A stretch of 64,000 nt of DNA, from NCBI GenBank assembly GCA_030704615.1, contig CM060731.1:72456756-72520755 (forward strand), read 5' to 3'. Positions within the stretch are counted from its first letter, which is position 1, and the number at the start of each line of letters is the position of its first letter. Of the stretch, positions 12,596 to 24,690 are shown one piece after another. Source of the DNA: Takakia lepidozioides (taxonomy: Eukaryota > Streptophyta > Takakiopsida > Takakiales > Takakiaceae). Under the pieces are notes generated by a model, which was not told the DNA's origin, made no database searches, and saw only the letters and a program-made list of their open reading frames with translations. The position numbers were made by a program, and so were the translations under genes.

Positions 12596-15500
12596 AAGGG
12601 GAGGTCGAGGCGGAGAGAGGAAATTTTCTAAGTCCTCAGCCTCCTCACCGCCTTTCGCGGACCCCATCCTGTTTTTTCCCGCTATTAGGCTCTTGATATT
12701 CAGCTACTGACGTTTTTTGGTGAAATTTTTGGAATTTACCCCCCATAATTCCCTTACAAGTAGTTGGCCCATTTTCCAGGTCGAAATCTGGCAATTTTCC
12801 GCCAAAAAAAACACTCTGCCCCTAGAGGGCCAAAATAATGGATCATCCACCCTATGCATTTTTTTCCATGTCTCTCCAGTCCAACAGAAAACTGAGCGTA
12901 GAGAAGTTGGGTAGCACGCGAGCAAGTTCACGCCTCTATGTGCCTGCTCACACGAGCAGAAGGATATTCCTAGGATATTCTTGAAAAGATGCACTAGCGA
13001 AATATGCAATTTGTACTATGTGAGCACAAGCCACATGAAGATGGGTTAGTCACCCTATTTCTGTGGATTAGTCACCCTATCACCCTAATTCGTTAGCGAA
13101 ATAAAACAATCTCATGTCGTCTCTTATATGCAAAACCAAACACAATACATTTTGTTTCGCCCACGAAACCATAAGATAATGACCTACGCAGCGGATACCT
13201 GGATATTTCGCCGAGGAAATCCAATATTTTGTTGGCAAAACCCATTATTTTGTGGGCAAAACCCATTATTTCGCTGGTGAAACCCGATACCTTGATTTAT
13301 TTCGTTAACGGAATCTGTTGTTTGCCTCATTATATTAAATTGTTTGATACTGCCACCTCATTTGTACAGGGTATGACATAATTAGCTACAAAATACATAT
13401 TAAGTTCAGTAATTCCTAGAGATCAATATCGACAGACAATAGCAGCATACCTTGTAAGTTGCGGGGATGTCCGTATTTCCATGCACACACCCAAGTCCCG
13501 CCATATCACAAACTTAGCAACCCTCTCAGCTCTCTGTAGCCATATCTGCCCCAGAAGGAGTCATCAGCCACTACTCCCTTCCTCCATAAAAATAAAATAA
13601 AAATAAAAATTGACTCGAAGAATCTTGGTCTACTATAATCTATATTTTTTCATCCTGAAGAATATTACAATTCAAATGGCCAGAGGGTTAGCGCTCATAA
13701 CTCGAAAGATTACTATCATAATGCTAATGTCACCAACATACCCCGGTGGAATAAAGGCAACATGGAGGAAAAGAATACAACACGTATTAAATTAACTTTA
13801 GGTGATTTTAGCAGCACATCAATCTTCACATTCTATCTCCATGATCAATCTGACAAGATGCACAAGGATTATGGCAATTTCAAACTGAGTGAAAGCGACC
13901 ATGGAAAGCTAACCACCTCCACGAGGGTAAAAGCCTTAGGGACCATGTCCTTAAAAGGTTTACAGAAAGAGGTTAATAAAAAGGGACAAGAGACTTTACT
14001 AGCAAATTACCTCTGGACCCATCGCTGAGGCTCCGAAAAGAGAAGAGAGAACATAGAGGTAGTCTTCATTCGGAATTTTGTAATGGCTGTGGATAATATT
14101 CACGCGCTTGACAGCAAGCGACCCTCGTTTACTGCCGACATGATGGAAGGTTGCCCCCTTCAACAGAATCTCAGTGTCATCAGTTGATGCCTTAAAACCC
14201 CCTGACTAATAGAATACAACCACATGGGGCTGCTGGGGCATGCAAGACGTCACCAAAAATGTCCCAGCAATCCATGGTGCCCAGAATATATTAGTAGACT
14301 TAAATCACAGTTACGCTCTACTATCTTGAGAACTAAGCCAACCCTAGCTAGCAGTTGTGAGATAAGGGTCGGGATGCTTACAACCCATTAATTAGGTGTC
14401 ATCTTTTCACAAAAATTCAAACGCAGTTCTGAGAAAGGAGGACTATAGCACGCATAGGTTGCTCGTTCAGAATCACTTCAGGGGTCGAACAAAAGACGGA
14501 GGGGGGATGTGTGGATTTGACTAGGCTTCCTGGGGCATTGTGGCCATAGACACTTCTCCCAGATTTTGGCAAGACACAGATAGCTAGAGAGCTGAGTCAG
14601 TGGGTGTTTTCCCAACTCGTGAAGATCGAAGTGAGGTAGTGAATCGGAGTACAAATTTGATGCTAACAGAGAAGCTTCAACTGCTCCACATTTGTATCAT
14701 CTTTAACATGGTTAGCAAGTATTGGATCGTTTCTACTTTCCATGCATATAGTTTCCATGTATGTACACAGAAGGCGAGGGGGAGGAAGAGGGGAGGCTCT
14801 TAACTCTTAACACTCCCTAATCTGGACTCAAATTCTACTCTTATTGCCTAGATCTAGGCGACCATTCAGGAGCTGCGATCAACAGTGTCCATGTAATCCT
14901 TCATTGCCATGAGGTTCCTGGTAGCTCGTTCCAAATTCCTTGCTGGTTGGGCAGACAACAGCCAGACTCCAGAGCCCCAGAAAGATGTTTGACCTTGTCG
15001 AGAGTTTTGGATATGGAAGGGATGGCGTACGTTCGAAACAATGCAAAATCCATTTAAGCTGTTTGAACCATAAAGGGAAAATCCACATTTTCCGTCATCC
15101 TTCTCACGAGATGGACATTCTTGTAGAATAATATTTAATCTAGACTTAGGTTCCGAAAGTCAATTAATATTATAGATTCGTTCACAGGAAAGCACACAAA
15201 CAACCCAAAGGAACAGCTATGTCACGATCAATTAATCCTGGCAATAAGCATTCAGTAAGTTATCACCAATAAAATAACACAATTAAATATTCAATTCTCC
15301 TTCTCCATAGTCAATTTCTTCTTCAATAATCTCAAGATCAGTCGTTCGAATTAATATGAAACATCTCTTCATTTATTTTGTAGAATGATTCAACCAAATT
15401 AATCCACATAATAAAATTCAATCCAATTCTTATAAAAATAATTGCTTTACTTCTCTCTCCTTCACACATCATTGAATAATATAGAGCCTTCTCTCTCAGG

Positions 15501-15953
15501 TCTCTAGAATCACTATCATCTCTAGAATTACGAAATCTCTATTGCTAAGAATTGGAAACGACAAACTAGCCTCGTAGTGCTAGGGCCTCTACACTTTTGC
15601 TCAAACGACTACTTCTCTCTCACAATCACCCTTTTTATATCACTACTTTGTTCAGCCAATTCTCCGAATTCTAACTACCCAATTGTTCAACAACCCAATT
15701 CTAACTTACCAATTCCAAATCTAACTACCCATCCCTAATTTTTCATCCAATTCTACCCAATTTACATCCAATTGGAGGATTTTGCGATTTTACTCAATAA
15801 AAGCCCAAATAATTCTATATTCAGATTTCATTGTCTTCTACTTAGCTTTCTAAACATCGTTCTAACCAAATAGAAAAATAACTATTATTCTACATAGCCC
15901 CACTAACACTACCTCTATGCTTCCTAATATCTTGACCTCTTGCGAACAGGCTC
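12596..15953. other. Non-coding repetitive stretch, no gene recognised
   Basis: No supported gene. Around 13195-13300 a short phrase (ttttg-tgggcaaaacccatta) recurs three to four times with variation. From about 15130 to 15920 the DNA is strongly AT-rich with many CAATTCT-like words, like the LTR or leader of an old retroelement, but no partner LTR was found. Confidence 0.4.
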
Positions 15954-16363
15954 CTAAGACCTATGCATAAGATTTGGGTTTTGCTGCTTCTGCCAATCAT
16001 ACAAAGTATGTAAGATATCATGGTGATTCTTCCCGCTCTCATTGTATAAGGTCTCATCCGCACCAATAATAAACCCAGTGAGGCACATCAGCTCCAAAAT
16101 TCTGATGATCTTCTTCTGATGATAGTGCACCTTAGCCAATAGTTGACCCTCATACTTGTGCAATTGCTCACTTTGACATTGAAAGTTACTGCGTACTTTG
16201 AACCACAATCAGCCAACACCCCAGCAAACAACGAAGCCTGAAAACAAATTGGATCGAGATGAGTCGAATGAATTGCTTGAAATGCAGCATAAGCATTGTA
16301 AGAACTCTCTGGAGTGTCAAAATTCCCAACAATGAATGGCCAATTGTAGGGTATTGCGGTCAT
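15954..16363 (-). other. Unrecognised coding-like stretch on the minus strand
   Basis: Two overlapping open frames read coherently: first a part containing FDTPESSYNAYAAFQ, then after a frame change a part containing LLAKVHYHQKKIIR and TGFIIGADE. A good splice acceptor (tttgttttcag) lies near 16232, so these could be exon remnants of a host gene. I do not recognise the family. Confidence 0.3.
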
Positions 16364-16589
16364 AGTCTCTCATTCCTTCCATTTGCCCCTTCTTGCACAC
16401 TTACAATAAGACCATGCTTGCAAAATGGAATGAGGAATGGGTTCGCTCTCTCCTGCCATTTCTCGTTCTCCCAATTGAGCCATTTCCTCCTTCTTCATCG
16501 TTTGATGGTAGTCTTTTCCCATCCAAAGCACTACTTCCCTATGTTGCAGTGTTGGCATCTTAAGGCTGCGATGGGAATGCAACCGGAGA

Positions 16590-18110
16590 AATCTAATAGG
16601 AATCTAATAATCAAAAGGTTGATCAACAGACAGCTGGTTGGGGTGTCAATCAGGTTGGAGTTCAGACCTCAGGAAATTGGCAAACCCAATTGACAGACCC
16701 AAGGTCCACAAATGGGAGGCAACTTTCGGCAGAACCAACTAGCCAATAATTGGACACAATCTCCAAGTCAACTTAATAGACCATCAGTTTGGAGAGGAGC
16801 TCCATTTCAACAACCGGAGAATCCACAACAAGGAGAGCAGCAACCGTACACTCAGTATGGAGGGCTTGTGAGATGGACCAGGAATGGCCAATATTCTGTG
16901 TGTTATCATTGTCACGAAATATGACAGTATGCAAATGGATGTCCTAACCCGAGAGCGGATAAAGAGTACATGTCGCTTTGTGGAAGGTGTGGATTGCAAG
17001 GCCATACAGTAGAGCAGCAGCTCCAGTTGTTCAGCCCAGACCTATCCGGTGACAGAAACTATGGGAACTCTACCTTAACATTCAACCCCATCGAATCCAC
17101 CAACTACTGCTCGAACTGGTGTCGACGTGCGGAGGATTGAGTTGGTTGCAGAGATGGGGTATACCTATGATCGTAGAAAAGGGAAGGAGAAGTTGGAGAA
17201 CGACTTCTTTACACAAGTGGAGGAGTACTATTCCATTCATATGGTGTTGACCCGCGGGCAGAAGAGGGCTCGACCCTATAATCGGTTGACTGAAGAGCAA
17301 GGGGAAGGGATCAGTGCGCCTAAATTGAAAGAAGCAACATTGAATTCTGAACGATTACATCATCCAGTAGATGAGGTGTTGCGTAAATTGGACGAACCTT
17401 CCCCTAGTACAGTTGGACCCCATATATTGGTCGATGGAGACGCTCCACAAGTGGATGTGTTATCTCCCCTATTAGATGGTTCATCTCCTAAATTGGATAG
17501 ACCTTCCTCTATGTTGGACACGGATGCACGAATGAGGAAGCAAGTTGAAACCCGATCCTGACCCAGGTCCTCCGACTATCGATGTGACTATAGATGGAGT
17601 TGTCATTACAGAAGTTCAAGTCGAATGAGGATCCAGTGTCAGTTTGATGAATGTTGACACTATGGAGGAATTAGGACTCAGAAGATTAGAACCTACTAAG
17701 TTAGTCCTCAGGATGGCGGACCAAAGTCGAGGGAGACCCATGGGAGCACTGAAGGCAGTACCCACTTGTATAGGTACAAGGTGGATTATATTGTCTTCAG
17801 GCTTTGGGCTTTTGCATCCTCTTACCCAATATTGCTGGGGAGACTATGCTTTTATATGGTTGGTGCAAAGAATGATTGGGGCAGAGGGACTCTACCAATT
17901 GGTAAAGGGGCGGATAAAATAGTTTTGCAAATGCACCCAATCCAATATCATGGGGAAACCCAAGTTGAAGGGTCACCATTTACCTCAGAACCTGAAGAGG
18001 AGGATGAAGATCAGTCAGGGACACGCCAGGATTACTTTACAAGGGGAGGCACTTTGCCTAAGTACACGAGAAGTGGTCGATCGTATTGTCATGGTTTTAG
18101 TCATGGTTAA
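16590..18110 (+). pseudogene. Retroelement gag/protease remnant
   Basis: The glutamine- and asparagine-rich stretch at 16712-16915 is followed by two degenerate zinc knuckles (CYHCHE, then CGRCGLQGHT) near 16895-17025; a stop codon lies between them. An acidic linker follows (17230-17560), then a retropepsin-like part at about 17570-17920 that includes MNVDTMEELGLRRL and LRMADQSRG. The catalytic triad region is damaged. No reverse transcriptase follows. This is gag-nucleocapsid-protease of an LTR retroelement, probably Ty3-like, cut off at about 18110. Confidence 0.6.
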
Positions 18111-18135
18111 CTAGAAGTACCTACTTCTAGTTAAC
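18106..18135. repeat. Perfect inverted repeat, 14-bp arms
   Basis: GTTAACTAGAAGTA at 18106-18119 is followed by CC and then its exact reverse complement at 18122-18135. It sits at the end of the gag/protease remnant. It could be a hairpin terminator or a recombination scar; no function is shown. Confidence 0.85.
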
Positions 18136-18884
18136 TAGGACATTTTGGATATTCATATGTGTATTTTGTGTGTTGGGACTTCATTTGGTCTTTCATTTGG
18201 TCTCACATGCACAACAAGCATTCGTGTCTTTTCCGAATCGACTGCATGTCCGAAACCACTGAGGGAACAACTTTGAGATGTTTGTTACTATTGCACAGTC
18301 GTAACAGACAATTTCGGCCCACGGGGGCATTTCTAATGGTGGATAGAAGTTGCGTCAGTGACTCCGCAGTCGGCGCAATATTCGCAGCGATTTAATTTAA
18401 TTACTTAAATTGAAAAAAAAAAAAAAAAAAAAAACAATTACAAGTGGTTTCAAGCACTAGAGAACGACTCTTAACAACTAGGCATTTATCGCACACCCTA
18501 TTGGAAAATGGAATTTTTGTAAGTGCTCTACGTGGCTCATGACGCGGAATATTTTAATGTATTTTAGGGCTTGTGCGGCTCATAGAGATTGTTTTAATCG
18601 TCGGATGTAAAATGATCTAAGGGTTGAAGACTAGCTATGTCCTTCGCCTGAAATCGTCCAAGTGTTGGGAGAGGGACGGAGGCTAGGGAGAGAGACGGGA
18701 ATGGCGAACACCAATTGAGGCCCATGTCCTATTGCTGCAAGTGTTTATGGCGTCAGGGGCGCATTATGTGCAAATGTGGGCTCTTGGCTCCGCTTAGTAC
18801 CATGATTTGGTATTCTTCATGATGATTACAAGGTTCTTGGGAGAGTCGGCTTGTTTACGAGCCGTTTTTCAATCTCTGCCCGCT
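18136..18884. other. Non-coding stretch with a poly(A) run
   Basis: A run of about 23 A residues lies at 18412-18434, which may be a retroposon tail or the trace of a processed insertion. No gene was recognised on either strand. Confidence 0.4.
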
Positions 18885-19065
18885 TAGCTACACCATGGTG
18901 GTTCTCACAGACCAATCCGTCATTACCTGACTACAGACACAAGCAGCATACACAAGAGGTCTTCTTGGGTTCATGGTCAGTCTAATCCTCCATGGACAAT
19001 GTGGTGAGGGCACCTTCTTCTTCGACCTATTTCAGCCTGTTTTGCTTTAGGGTTTATACTCGGCC
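18885..19065 (-). repeat. Dispersed repeat R1, copy 1
   Basis: This stretch matches the reverse complement of 28150-28310 (shared words 'actacagacacaagcagca' and 'gtggtgagggcaccttctt'). Part of it matches 22340-22400. R1 therefore has at least three copies in the window, lying next to the PPR/OSB blocks. Confidence 0.75.
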
Positions 19066-19439
19066 CTGAATTTGCAGCACAGAGCTCTGGCATGAGTTTT
19101 TAACAGATCCTTCATGATGGTGGGACAACCGCAATCGCAAGGTGTGGTGTTTCATAATGTACATGGTGAAGAAGTTTGTCCATCCCGCAAATGTGGGCTT
19201 TCATATGTGTTGCCTCGAGCTCTAATGCGTTGAGGGCGTTTGTTGCAAGTCCCGGTCGCGATTAAGGACTCAAGATCAGCTTGCAGTGAGGAAGCTGTTG
19301 GCGGCTAGATCCTCTCGGCAGGCTTCTACCTCTTTGACCACTCTAAGTTCGTGTCCTTGTGAAGAATGTAGCCAAACATCCTTGAAGGAGCCATCACTGA
19401 GTGGGCATTGATCATTCTGGCTACTTTGTAAGTGAATCA

Positions 19440-20330
19440 CAAGAATGCAGCAAAACATCCATGAAGGAGCAGGGATTGAGACAGTACACATGAACTGTCA
19501 AGCATTAACTAACAGTACACAAGGTCGAGCATTGCACAAAAGCACTATAAAACACGCAAACTCATGGACTGAAGTCTCTGTATATTATACCGGTAGTCTC
19601 TCGTCCCCATTTGAGCCACTATGGCGGATCAGAAACAATACCCTGGTGGACATGTTTGCAAAATGTGGGTGCATCTAGGATGCAAAGGGAGTGTTCTACA
19701 CTATGGCTGAACAAGATGTGGTGTCGTGCAAGCCTGGCAGCCCTAGAGAAGGGCAAAGAGGTGCATGGGGATATCGTCAAAGCTGGAATTGTACCAAATG
19801 TCATTCTATATTATATTCCACGTGATCAAAGATCGTTGAGGCATTCTGTTGAACATTTGGTGAGCATCCATGATGCTCCCGCACTTAACATACATGGAGA
19901 CAAGGGTGTTGAGTAGAAAAACATTTGGCGTGCATCTACTTTGGATAATGTAACTTTCCAGCGTCCAGATATTCCATCTTGTTGCACTTAAGCAAGGGAC
20001 AGACATACGTACCTCAATCTGCTGAAATGCCTCATTGGTTTTAAGTCTGTAGAGCCTCTGTCAGTCTGCCTGCCACAAAGCATCTTTACATGCCCAGAAG
20101 TGCCAGAAGAGGCATTGTGGACTCCCTCTCTTGATCCTCTTTCAGAAGCTGTGGTCATGGTTGAGGTGCCTGGTTTCATGAATTGTGCCGCTGCAGCTGC
20201 AGCCTTTAGTTGACCATCTACCATGCAGGTTCTTGTAGCTATTGATCCATAGGGAATCACATCTGGTACAATTCCAGCTTTGGCGATACAACCATGTACC
20301 CCTGCCAGTGCTCAATCAGAGGTAAGTCCA
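19440..20330. pseudogene. PPR/OSB mosaic block 1
   Basis: This block is built from fragments of pentatricopeptide-repeat coding sequence. On the plus strand at about 19625-19800 one reads NTLVDMFAKCGC, then KGKEVHGDIVKAG. On the minus strand at 20006-19806 one reads LVSMYVKCGSIMDA and MPQRSLITWN. Further up on the minus strand, at 20300-20220, a PPR piece (KAGIVPD) is joined directly to an OSB-like piece (DSLWINSYKN in the adjacent frame) and an alanine run. The minus-strand part corresponds to 23480-23990 of block 2, inverted. PPR proteins bind organellar RNA and OSB proteins bind organellar single-stranded DNA. None of these pieces can encode a working protein. Confidence 0.7.
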
Positions 20331-20584
20331 TTGCTTTCACAACAGGTGAACTGACAAGCTAGATACTCTGCTTCTGAAAATCTATCTACTCTATCACCTG
20401 TTCAACAAAAATGGGAAGAGATGATTTAACAGTCACTTCTCCTGCAGGAATCTATGATTTATCACAGATCTAAATTGCAAAACTTGTTACTGGAACGGAT
20501 CACCTCCCTCCTCTCACTAAACAAACACATCACAGAGGCAACGAAGAGCATAATCATAACAAAAGAATGCTAAATGCCACTGAC

Positions 20585-22217
20585 CTGCCACCCATTTGTC
20601 CGCGAGCGAGGGATCTGTACAGGGTTAGCTTTGGCATCCTCAGTGTAATGCATGCCCATGTATTTGTAGAACTCACGCCACCGTTGCGGGAAGAAGAGGG
20701 CTCCCCAGCTGTAGGGCAGCTGATGTAGATATGGCGTATTGGGGTGCACCATTTTGAAGAAATCAGTTGCATTCCAACGGGGCCTTTCCTTCACAACTTC
20801 AATCACTCTGGGAGTGTACAGAGCTATGGCGTTAAGCTCTGGCAAGTGCACAGTGGGATCATAATGGTAGGCCAGTAATGCATACTTTAGCCATATGTAG
20901 TAGAAGGGGGACACCTCGATGTCATCTTCCAACAACAGCCCAAAGTCATCGTCTGATGCTGGGTACCTGCAATGTGCTGGTAATTAGTGTATGAGATTCA
21001 AAAGGGAGGATTCAACTCGTCTACTACCAGCGCTGGAAAACATTAGACCTGGGGCAGCTCAATATTATGTGAACTCAAAAATTTGGAGAATGGAGTAGAT
21101 GGTATGGAGATTTCAAGGTAAACTTGGATTGTCACGCAATGAAGGTATAGGTACAGGAGCTACACTGGAACTTTGCAATGCACAAGACACAGAAGTAGGG
21201 AGACAGAGAGAGAATCCACCTACAAACTCCGAAGGCAAGTATGAGCGAAATGTGGAGAAAGTGATGGTAATAAAAGTGCTCAAAAGAGAAAAGTACCAGC
21301 TCTCGCTGACTGCTCTTATGAGACCTCCCTGGATGATTCGTGGGCGTACTATCTTGGGGCCGTGTGGCCATTCGAATTCATTGATGACGCGGAGAGTTTC
21401 GGCATCAACCTTGCTGTCCATGTTGAAGGAGATGGCGATGACATCTCCCAAATAGTGTGCATCCACCAGCGATTTTAACAGGCGGTGGAGAGATCCAGCC
21501 CGATTTTGGGTGATGATGTTGATAGAGATTCTCATCTTGTTCCAAACTGCTCCACCGATCGCCTAAAGTCAGTACAACGCACCACAGGCTTGGTCCATTT
21601 ATCTGGTGGCCAGTTTAAATGAATCTAGCCTTCGCAGGTTACTGTACTTAGTCCCAACAATGTACTCACACTGAAAGATAACATGCTTAGAAGGGCAGAG
21701 GGAGGATTGCGAGAAGTGAGGAGAAGGGGTGGCCTTACCGCGCAAGGCAGCGGACTTGACATCCGACATCCAGAGGGCATATGGAATGGCTGATTGTGGA
21801 AGGTGCACTAGCGTGGCATTGCCAGGAGTCACGGCCAGGGTCAGCCCCTTGCGCACATTGGCAGCCAGATCATTCACTGTGATTACAAGGGTAGGAGCAT
21901 CAATCCGCGCATTGCCACAAATACTTCCTGGATGATGGAGGAGTCCACATTGCCTTTGGCCACAGACCCAACCTGGCAACGCAACACAGTGTAGAGCACT
22001 CAAACTTTTGAATTCAAACTAAGACTTGCCGTATGTACATGTCCAGAGTCCCAGCCAGTTCAAAGATTTTCATCGAACTACCCCTTTCTTCCTTTTTTAC
22101 CTCCAAATCAAAGATCTTGAATCGGCGGTCGTGATAGGAAGCAGCAGTCCAGCCCAGAATAGCAGCAGCTTCCTCGCAAGGGCAGTGTGTGCCCCCACTC
22201 ACAACCACAAACGCTTT
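20585..22217 (-). pseudogene. GT-A type glycosyltransferase gene, truncated and frameshifted
   Basis: Four exons are readable on the minus strand: about 22216-22101 (GWTAASYHDRRFKIFDLE), one ending at 21739, 21546-21297 (MRISINIITQNRAGSLHRLL) and 20966-20585 (LLLEDDIEVSPFYY, then YSWGALFFPQRWREFY). Splice phases agree between the last three (1, 2, 0). The EDD motif after a nucleotide-sugar-transferase-like start resembles a small plant glycosyltransferase family of unknown substrate. Within the second exon the reading must change frame near 21908, consistent with loss of one base. No exon for the C-terminus was found below 20585, where PPR/OSB block 1 begins, so the 3' end appears to be lost. 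The 5' start above 22217 was not found either. Confidence 0.7.
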
Positions 22218-22316
22218 CTTCCAAGGTATGCTCCAAAATTTGAGAATGAGAGGGGCGAGGGCTCATCCAGCGAGTGTGCATGGAATAGAACAACGGATTG
22301 ATGGGGATACATGGTG

Positions 22317-22660
22317 GCCCACTGTGTCACACAATAGGACCTCTTGTGTGTGTTGCTTGTGTCTGCAGTCAGGTAATGTCGTATTGGTCTGTGAGAGCCA
22401 CCACGGTGCAGCAGAGCGGGTGTCGATTGAAACAGGGACGGCTAAGACCAAGCTATCTCTCCTAATAACCTTGTAAACATCAGGAATACCAAACCATGGT
22501 ACTAACAAGAGCCAAGAGCCCATTGCGGTTGCGATGCAGGTTGCGCTTTGCCCCTTCCTGCATCAGTAGCTCAAGAATAGGACTGCAAAGCCTCCATCCC
22601 ACGCCCCTATTCTGCGATCATCGCGTTCCATGACCCAACACAACAGCTAGATACTAAGAA
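22317..22660 (+). repeat. Dispersed repeat R1, copy 2
   Basis: This stretch aligns with 28215-28570 in the same orientation, sharing 'ggacctcttgtgtgtg', 'accaccacggtgcagc'-like words and 'gcgatcatcgcgttccatga'. A poly(A) run follows at about 22677-22694. Confidence 0.7.
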
Positions 22661-22699
22661 ACCGCGCAGGGGGGGGAAAAAAAAAAAAAAAAAACCTTA

Positions 22700-23028
22700 G
22701 TCCCAACCCTCTCATGCGCAACCCTATGAGCAACTTTTTTAATTTTTCAAACCTTTTGGCTACCAGGCTTGCACTAGACGTCATTTTGGTGACTATTTGG
22801 TGGTGAGCACGCGTTGGTCAACCATCGTTGACCAACCATCCCTCTAGTGCGGAGCCATGCAGTCATGACAATGTCTACCAAAGTAGTCACCCAGAGGACT
22901 ACGTAGTCATTGTCAACGACTACGTGAAGCCCCATTTGGTCCAAAAATACAAGGAAGTCATGGTCAAAGTAAAAAAAATCATGACTACCATGGTTCAGCA
23001 GTCAAATATACCGCGATCTGTTGTAGTG
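22700..23028 (+). mobile_element. Right end of a CACTA-like DNA transposon
   Basis: The stretch ends in TCTGTTGTAGTG (23017-23028), the reverse complement of CACTACAACAGA, which begins a second terminus at 25983. About 200 bases before the end carry repeated GTAGTCA / AGTCATG words in both orientations, as in CACTA subterminal regions. It abuts PPR sequence ('taaacactgcc'), so the element probably inserted into a PPR fragment. No transposase was found nearby. Confidence 0.5.
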
Positions 23029-23029
23029 T

Positions 23030-24340
23030 AAACACTGCCATGGCAGCTCTGGAAAAGGGGAAAGAGGTCCATGGCGACATCTTCAGAGCTGGAATTGTAC
23101 CAGATTTTATTCTGAACAATACCCTGGTGGACATATTTGCAAAATGTGGGTGCATCTAGGATGCGAAGGGAGTGTTCGACACTATGGCTGAATGAGATGT
23201 GGTGTCGTGGAGTGCGATGCTTGCAGGGTATGCACAGCAGGGACGTGGGATGGAGGCTTTGGAGACCTATGAGCAAATGATAGGGGAAACACATCATGTT
23301 TGTGTGCATTTGCAATGCTTGTGCAAGCCTGGCAGCCCTAGAGAAGGGCAAAGAGGTGAATGGAGATATCATCAAAGCTGGAATTGTACCAAATGTCAAT
23401 CTGAACACTGCCCTGGCAGCTTTGGAAAAGAGGAAAGAGGTCCATGGCGACATCTTTAGAGCTGGAATTGTACCAAATGTACTGGAAGCCGCAGCAGCAG
23501 CGGCACAATGGATAAAATTAGGCGTTGCTAATGAAAGCACCTTCTTCAACACATTTCACCCTGTTTTGCCCTCTTATATGATACTGCCAACATGACAACC
23601 GGAAAGTATCAAAAAACAGGTAACAGATATGAGGAGAAGCTGTGGAATGCATGTGAAGATGCTTTGTGAGGCAGACTGACTGACAAAGGCTCTACAAACT
23701 TTAACCCAATGAGGCATTTCAGCAGATTCAGATACGTATGTCTGTCTCTTGCTTAAGTGCATCAAGATGAAAGGTCTGGAAGCTGGAATCGGGTGCACAC
23801 TCACATTATCCAAAGTGGATTCATGCCAAATGTTTTTTCTACTCAACATCCTTGTCAACATGTATGTTAAGTGCGGGAGCATCATGGATGTTTCCCAAGA
23901 TTTCTACAGAATGCCTCAGCAATCTTTGATCACGTGGAATATGATGTTGGCAGGATTTACCAAGCATGGGTGTGGTAGGAATGCTTTGGAGACCTATGAG
24001 CAATTGTTGCGCAAAGGGGTGAAGCCCAACCACATCACGCTTGATACGTTTGCAATGCGTGTGCAAGCCTGGGACCTCTGGAAAAGGGGAAAGAGGTCCA
24101 TGCTGACATCGTCAAAGCTGGAATTGTACCAGATGACATCCTAAACACTGCCCTGGAGGACGTATATGCCAAATGTGGGTGCATTAAGGATGCGAAGGGA
24201 GTTTTCAACACTATGGTTGAACCAAATGTGGTGTCATGGAACGCGATGCTTGCAGGGTATGCACAGCAGGGACATGGTATGGAGGCTTTGGAGACCTATG
24301 ATCAAATGATGGGGGAAGGGGGGCACCTTCTTCAATAGCA
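23030..24340 (+). pseudogene. PPR/OSB mosaic block 2
   Basis: PPR coding fragments lie in tandem on the plus strand. One (23040-23290) contains VDIFAKCGC and SWSAMLAGYAQQGRG. Shortened pieces around KGKEVNGDIIKAGIV follow. An alanine-rich OSB-type linker then leads to FFNTFHP (23479-23575). The next PPR piece (23830-24040) contains LVNMYVKCGSIMD and MLAGFTKHGCGRNAL, and a last one (24075-24330) contains KCGCIKDAKGVF. Stops and frame changes separate the pieces. The alternating short and long motifs resemble PLS-class PPR proteins of seed-free plants. No intact gene can be assembled. Confidence 0.75.
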
Positions 24341-24344
24341 CATC

Positions 24345-24690
24345 GGCTACAAGTGGATAGATGGTCAACTGGAAACAGCAACGGCAGCAGCACAATTGAT
24401 AGAAGGCCCACTGCTAATGAAGGTACCTTCTTCAACATATTTCACCTTGTTTATCCTGCTGTTAGAGTCGTCCCTAAATTTTCATGTTGAATTTTGCAAG
24501 TTAGCTCGTTGGTGGATCTATGTTGGGGTTGGAGTAATTTTGACATGTTACTGCCAATGTGGTCGACAGGAAAGTATAAAAAAACAGATAATAGAGATGT
24601 GGAGAAGCTCTGGACTGAATATATATCCGACCCTAGTCAATGGTGGAACAATCCAGGCGAATGCATGTTGATGAGACTCCAGCAGTTTTC
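24345..24690 (+). pseudogene. OSB-like PDF-motif fragment, copy 1
   Basis: After an alanine-rich stretch (TATAAAQLI) comes a broken reading that includes LWTEYISDPSQWWNN (about 24605-24655). A DPSQWW core is typical of the start of the PDF motif in OSB proteins, plant organellar single-stranded DNA-binding proteins. The same segment occurs inverted at about 27160-27520. The downstream PDF part is missing here. Confidence 0.6.

Noticed and set aside
22263-22523. First exon of the glycosyltransferase (minus-strand frame starting MGSWLLLV)
   Set aside because: It overlaps dispersed repeat R1, which also occurs at 18.9 and 28.2 kb without the gene, so the open frame is probably part of the repeat.
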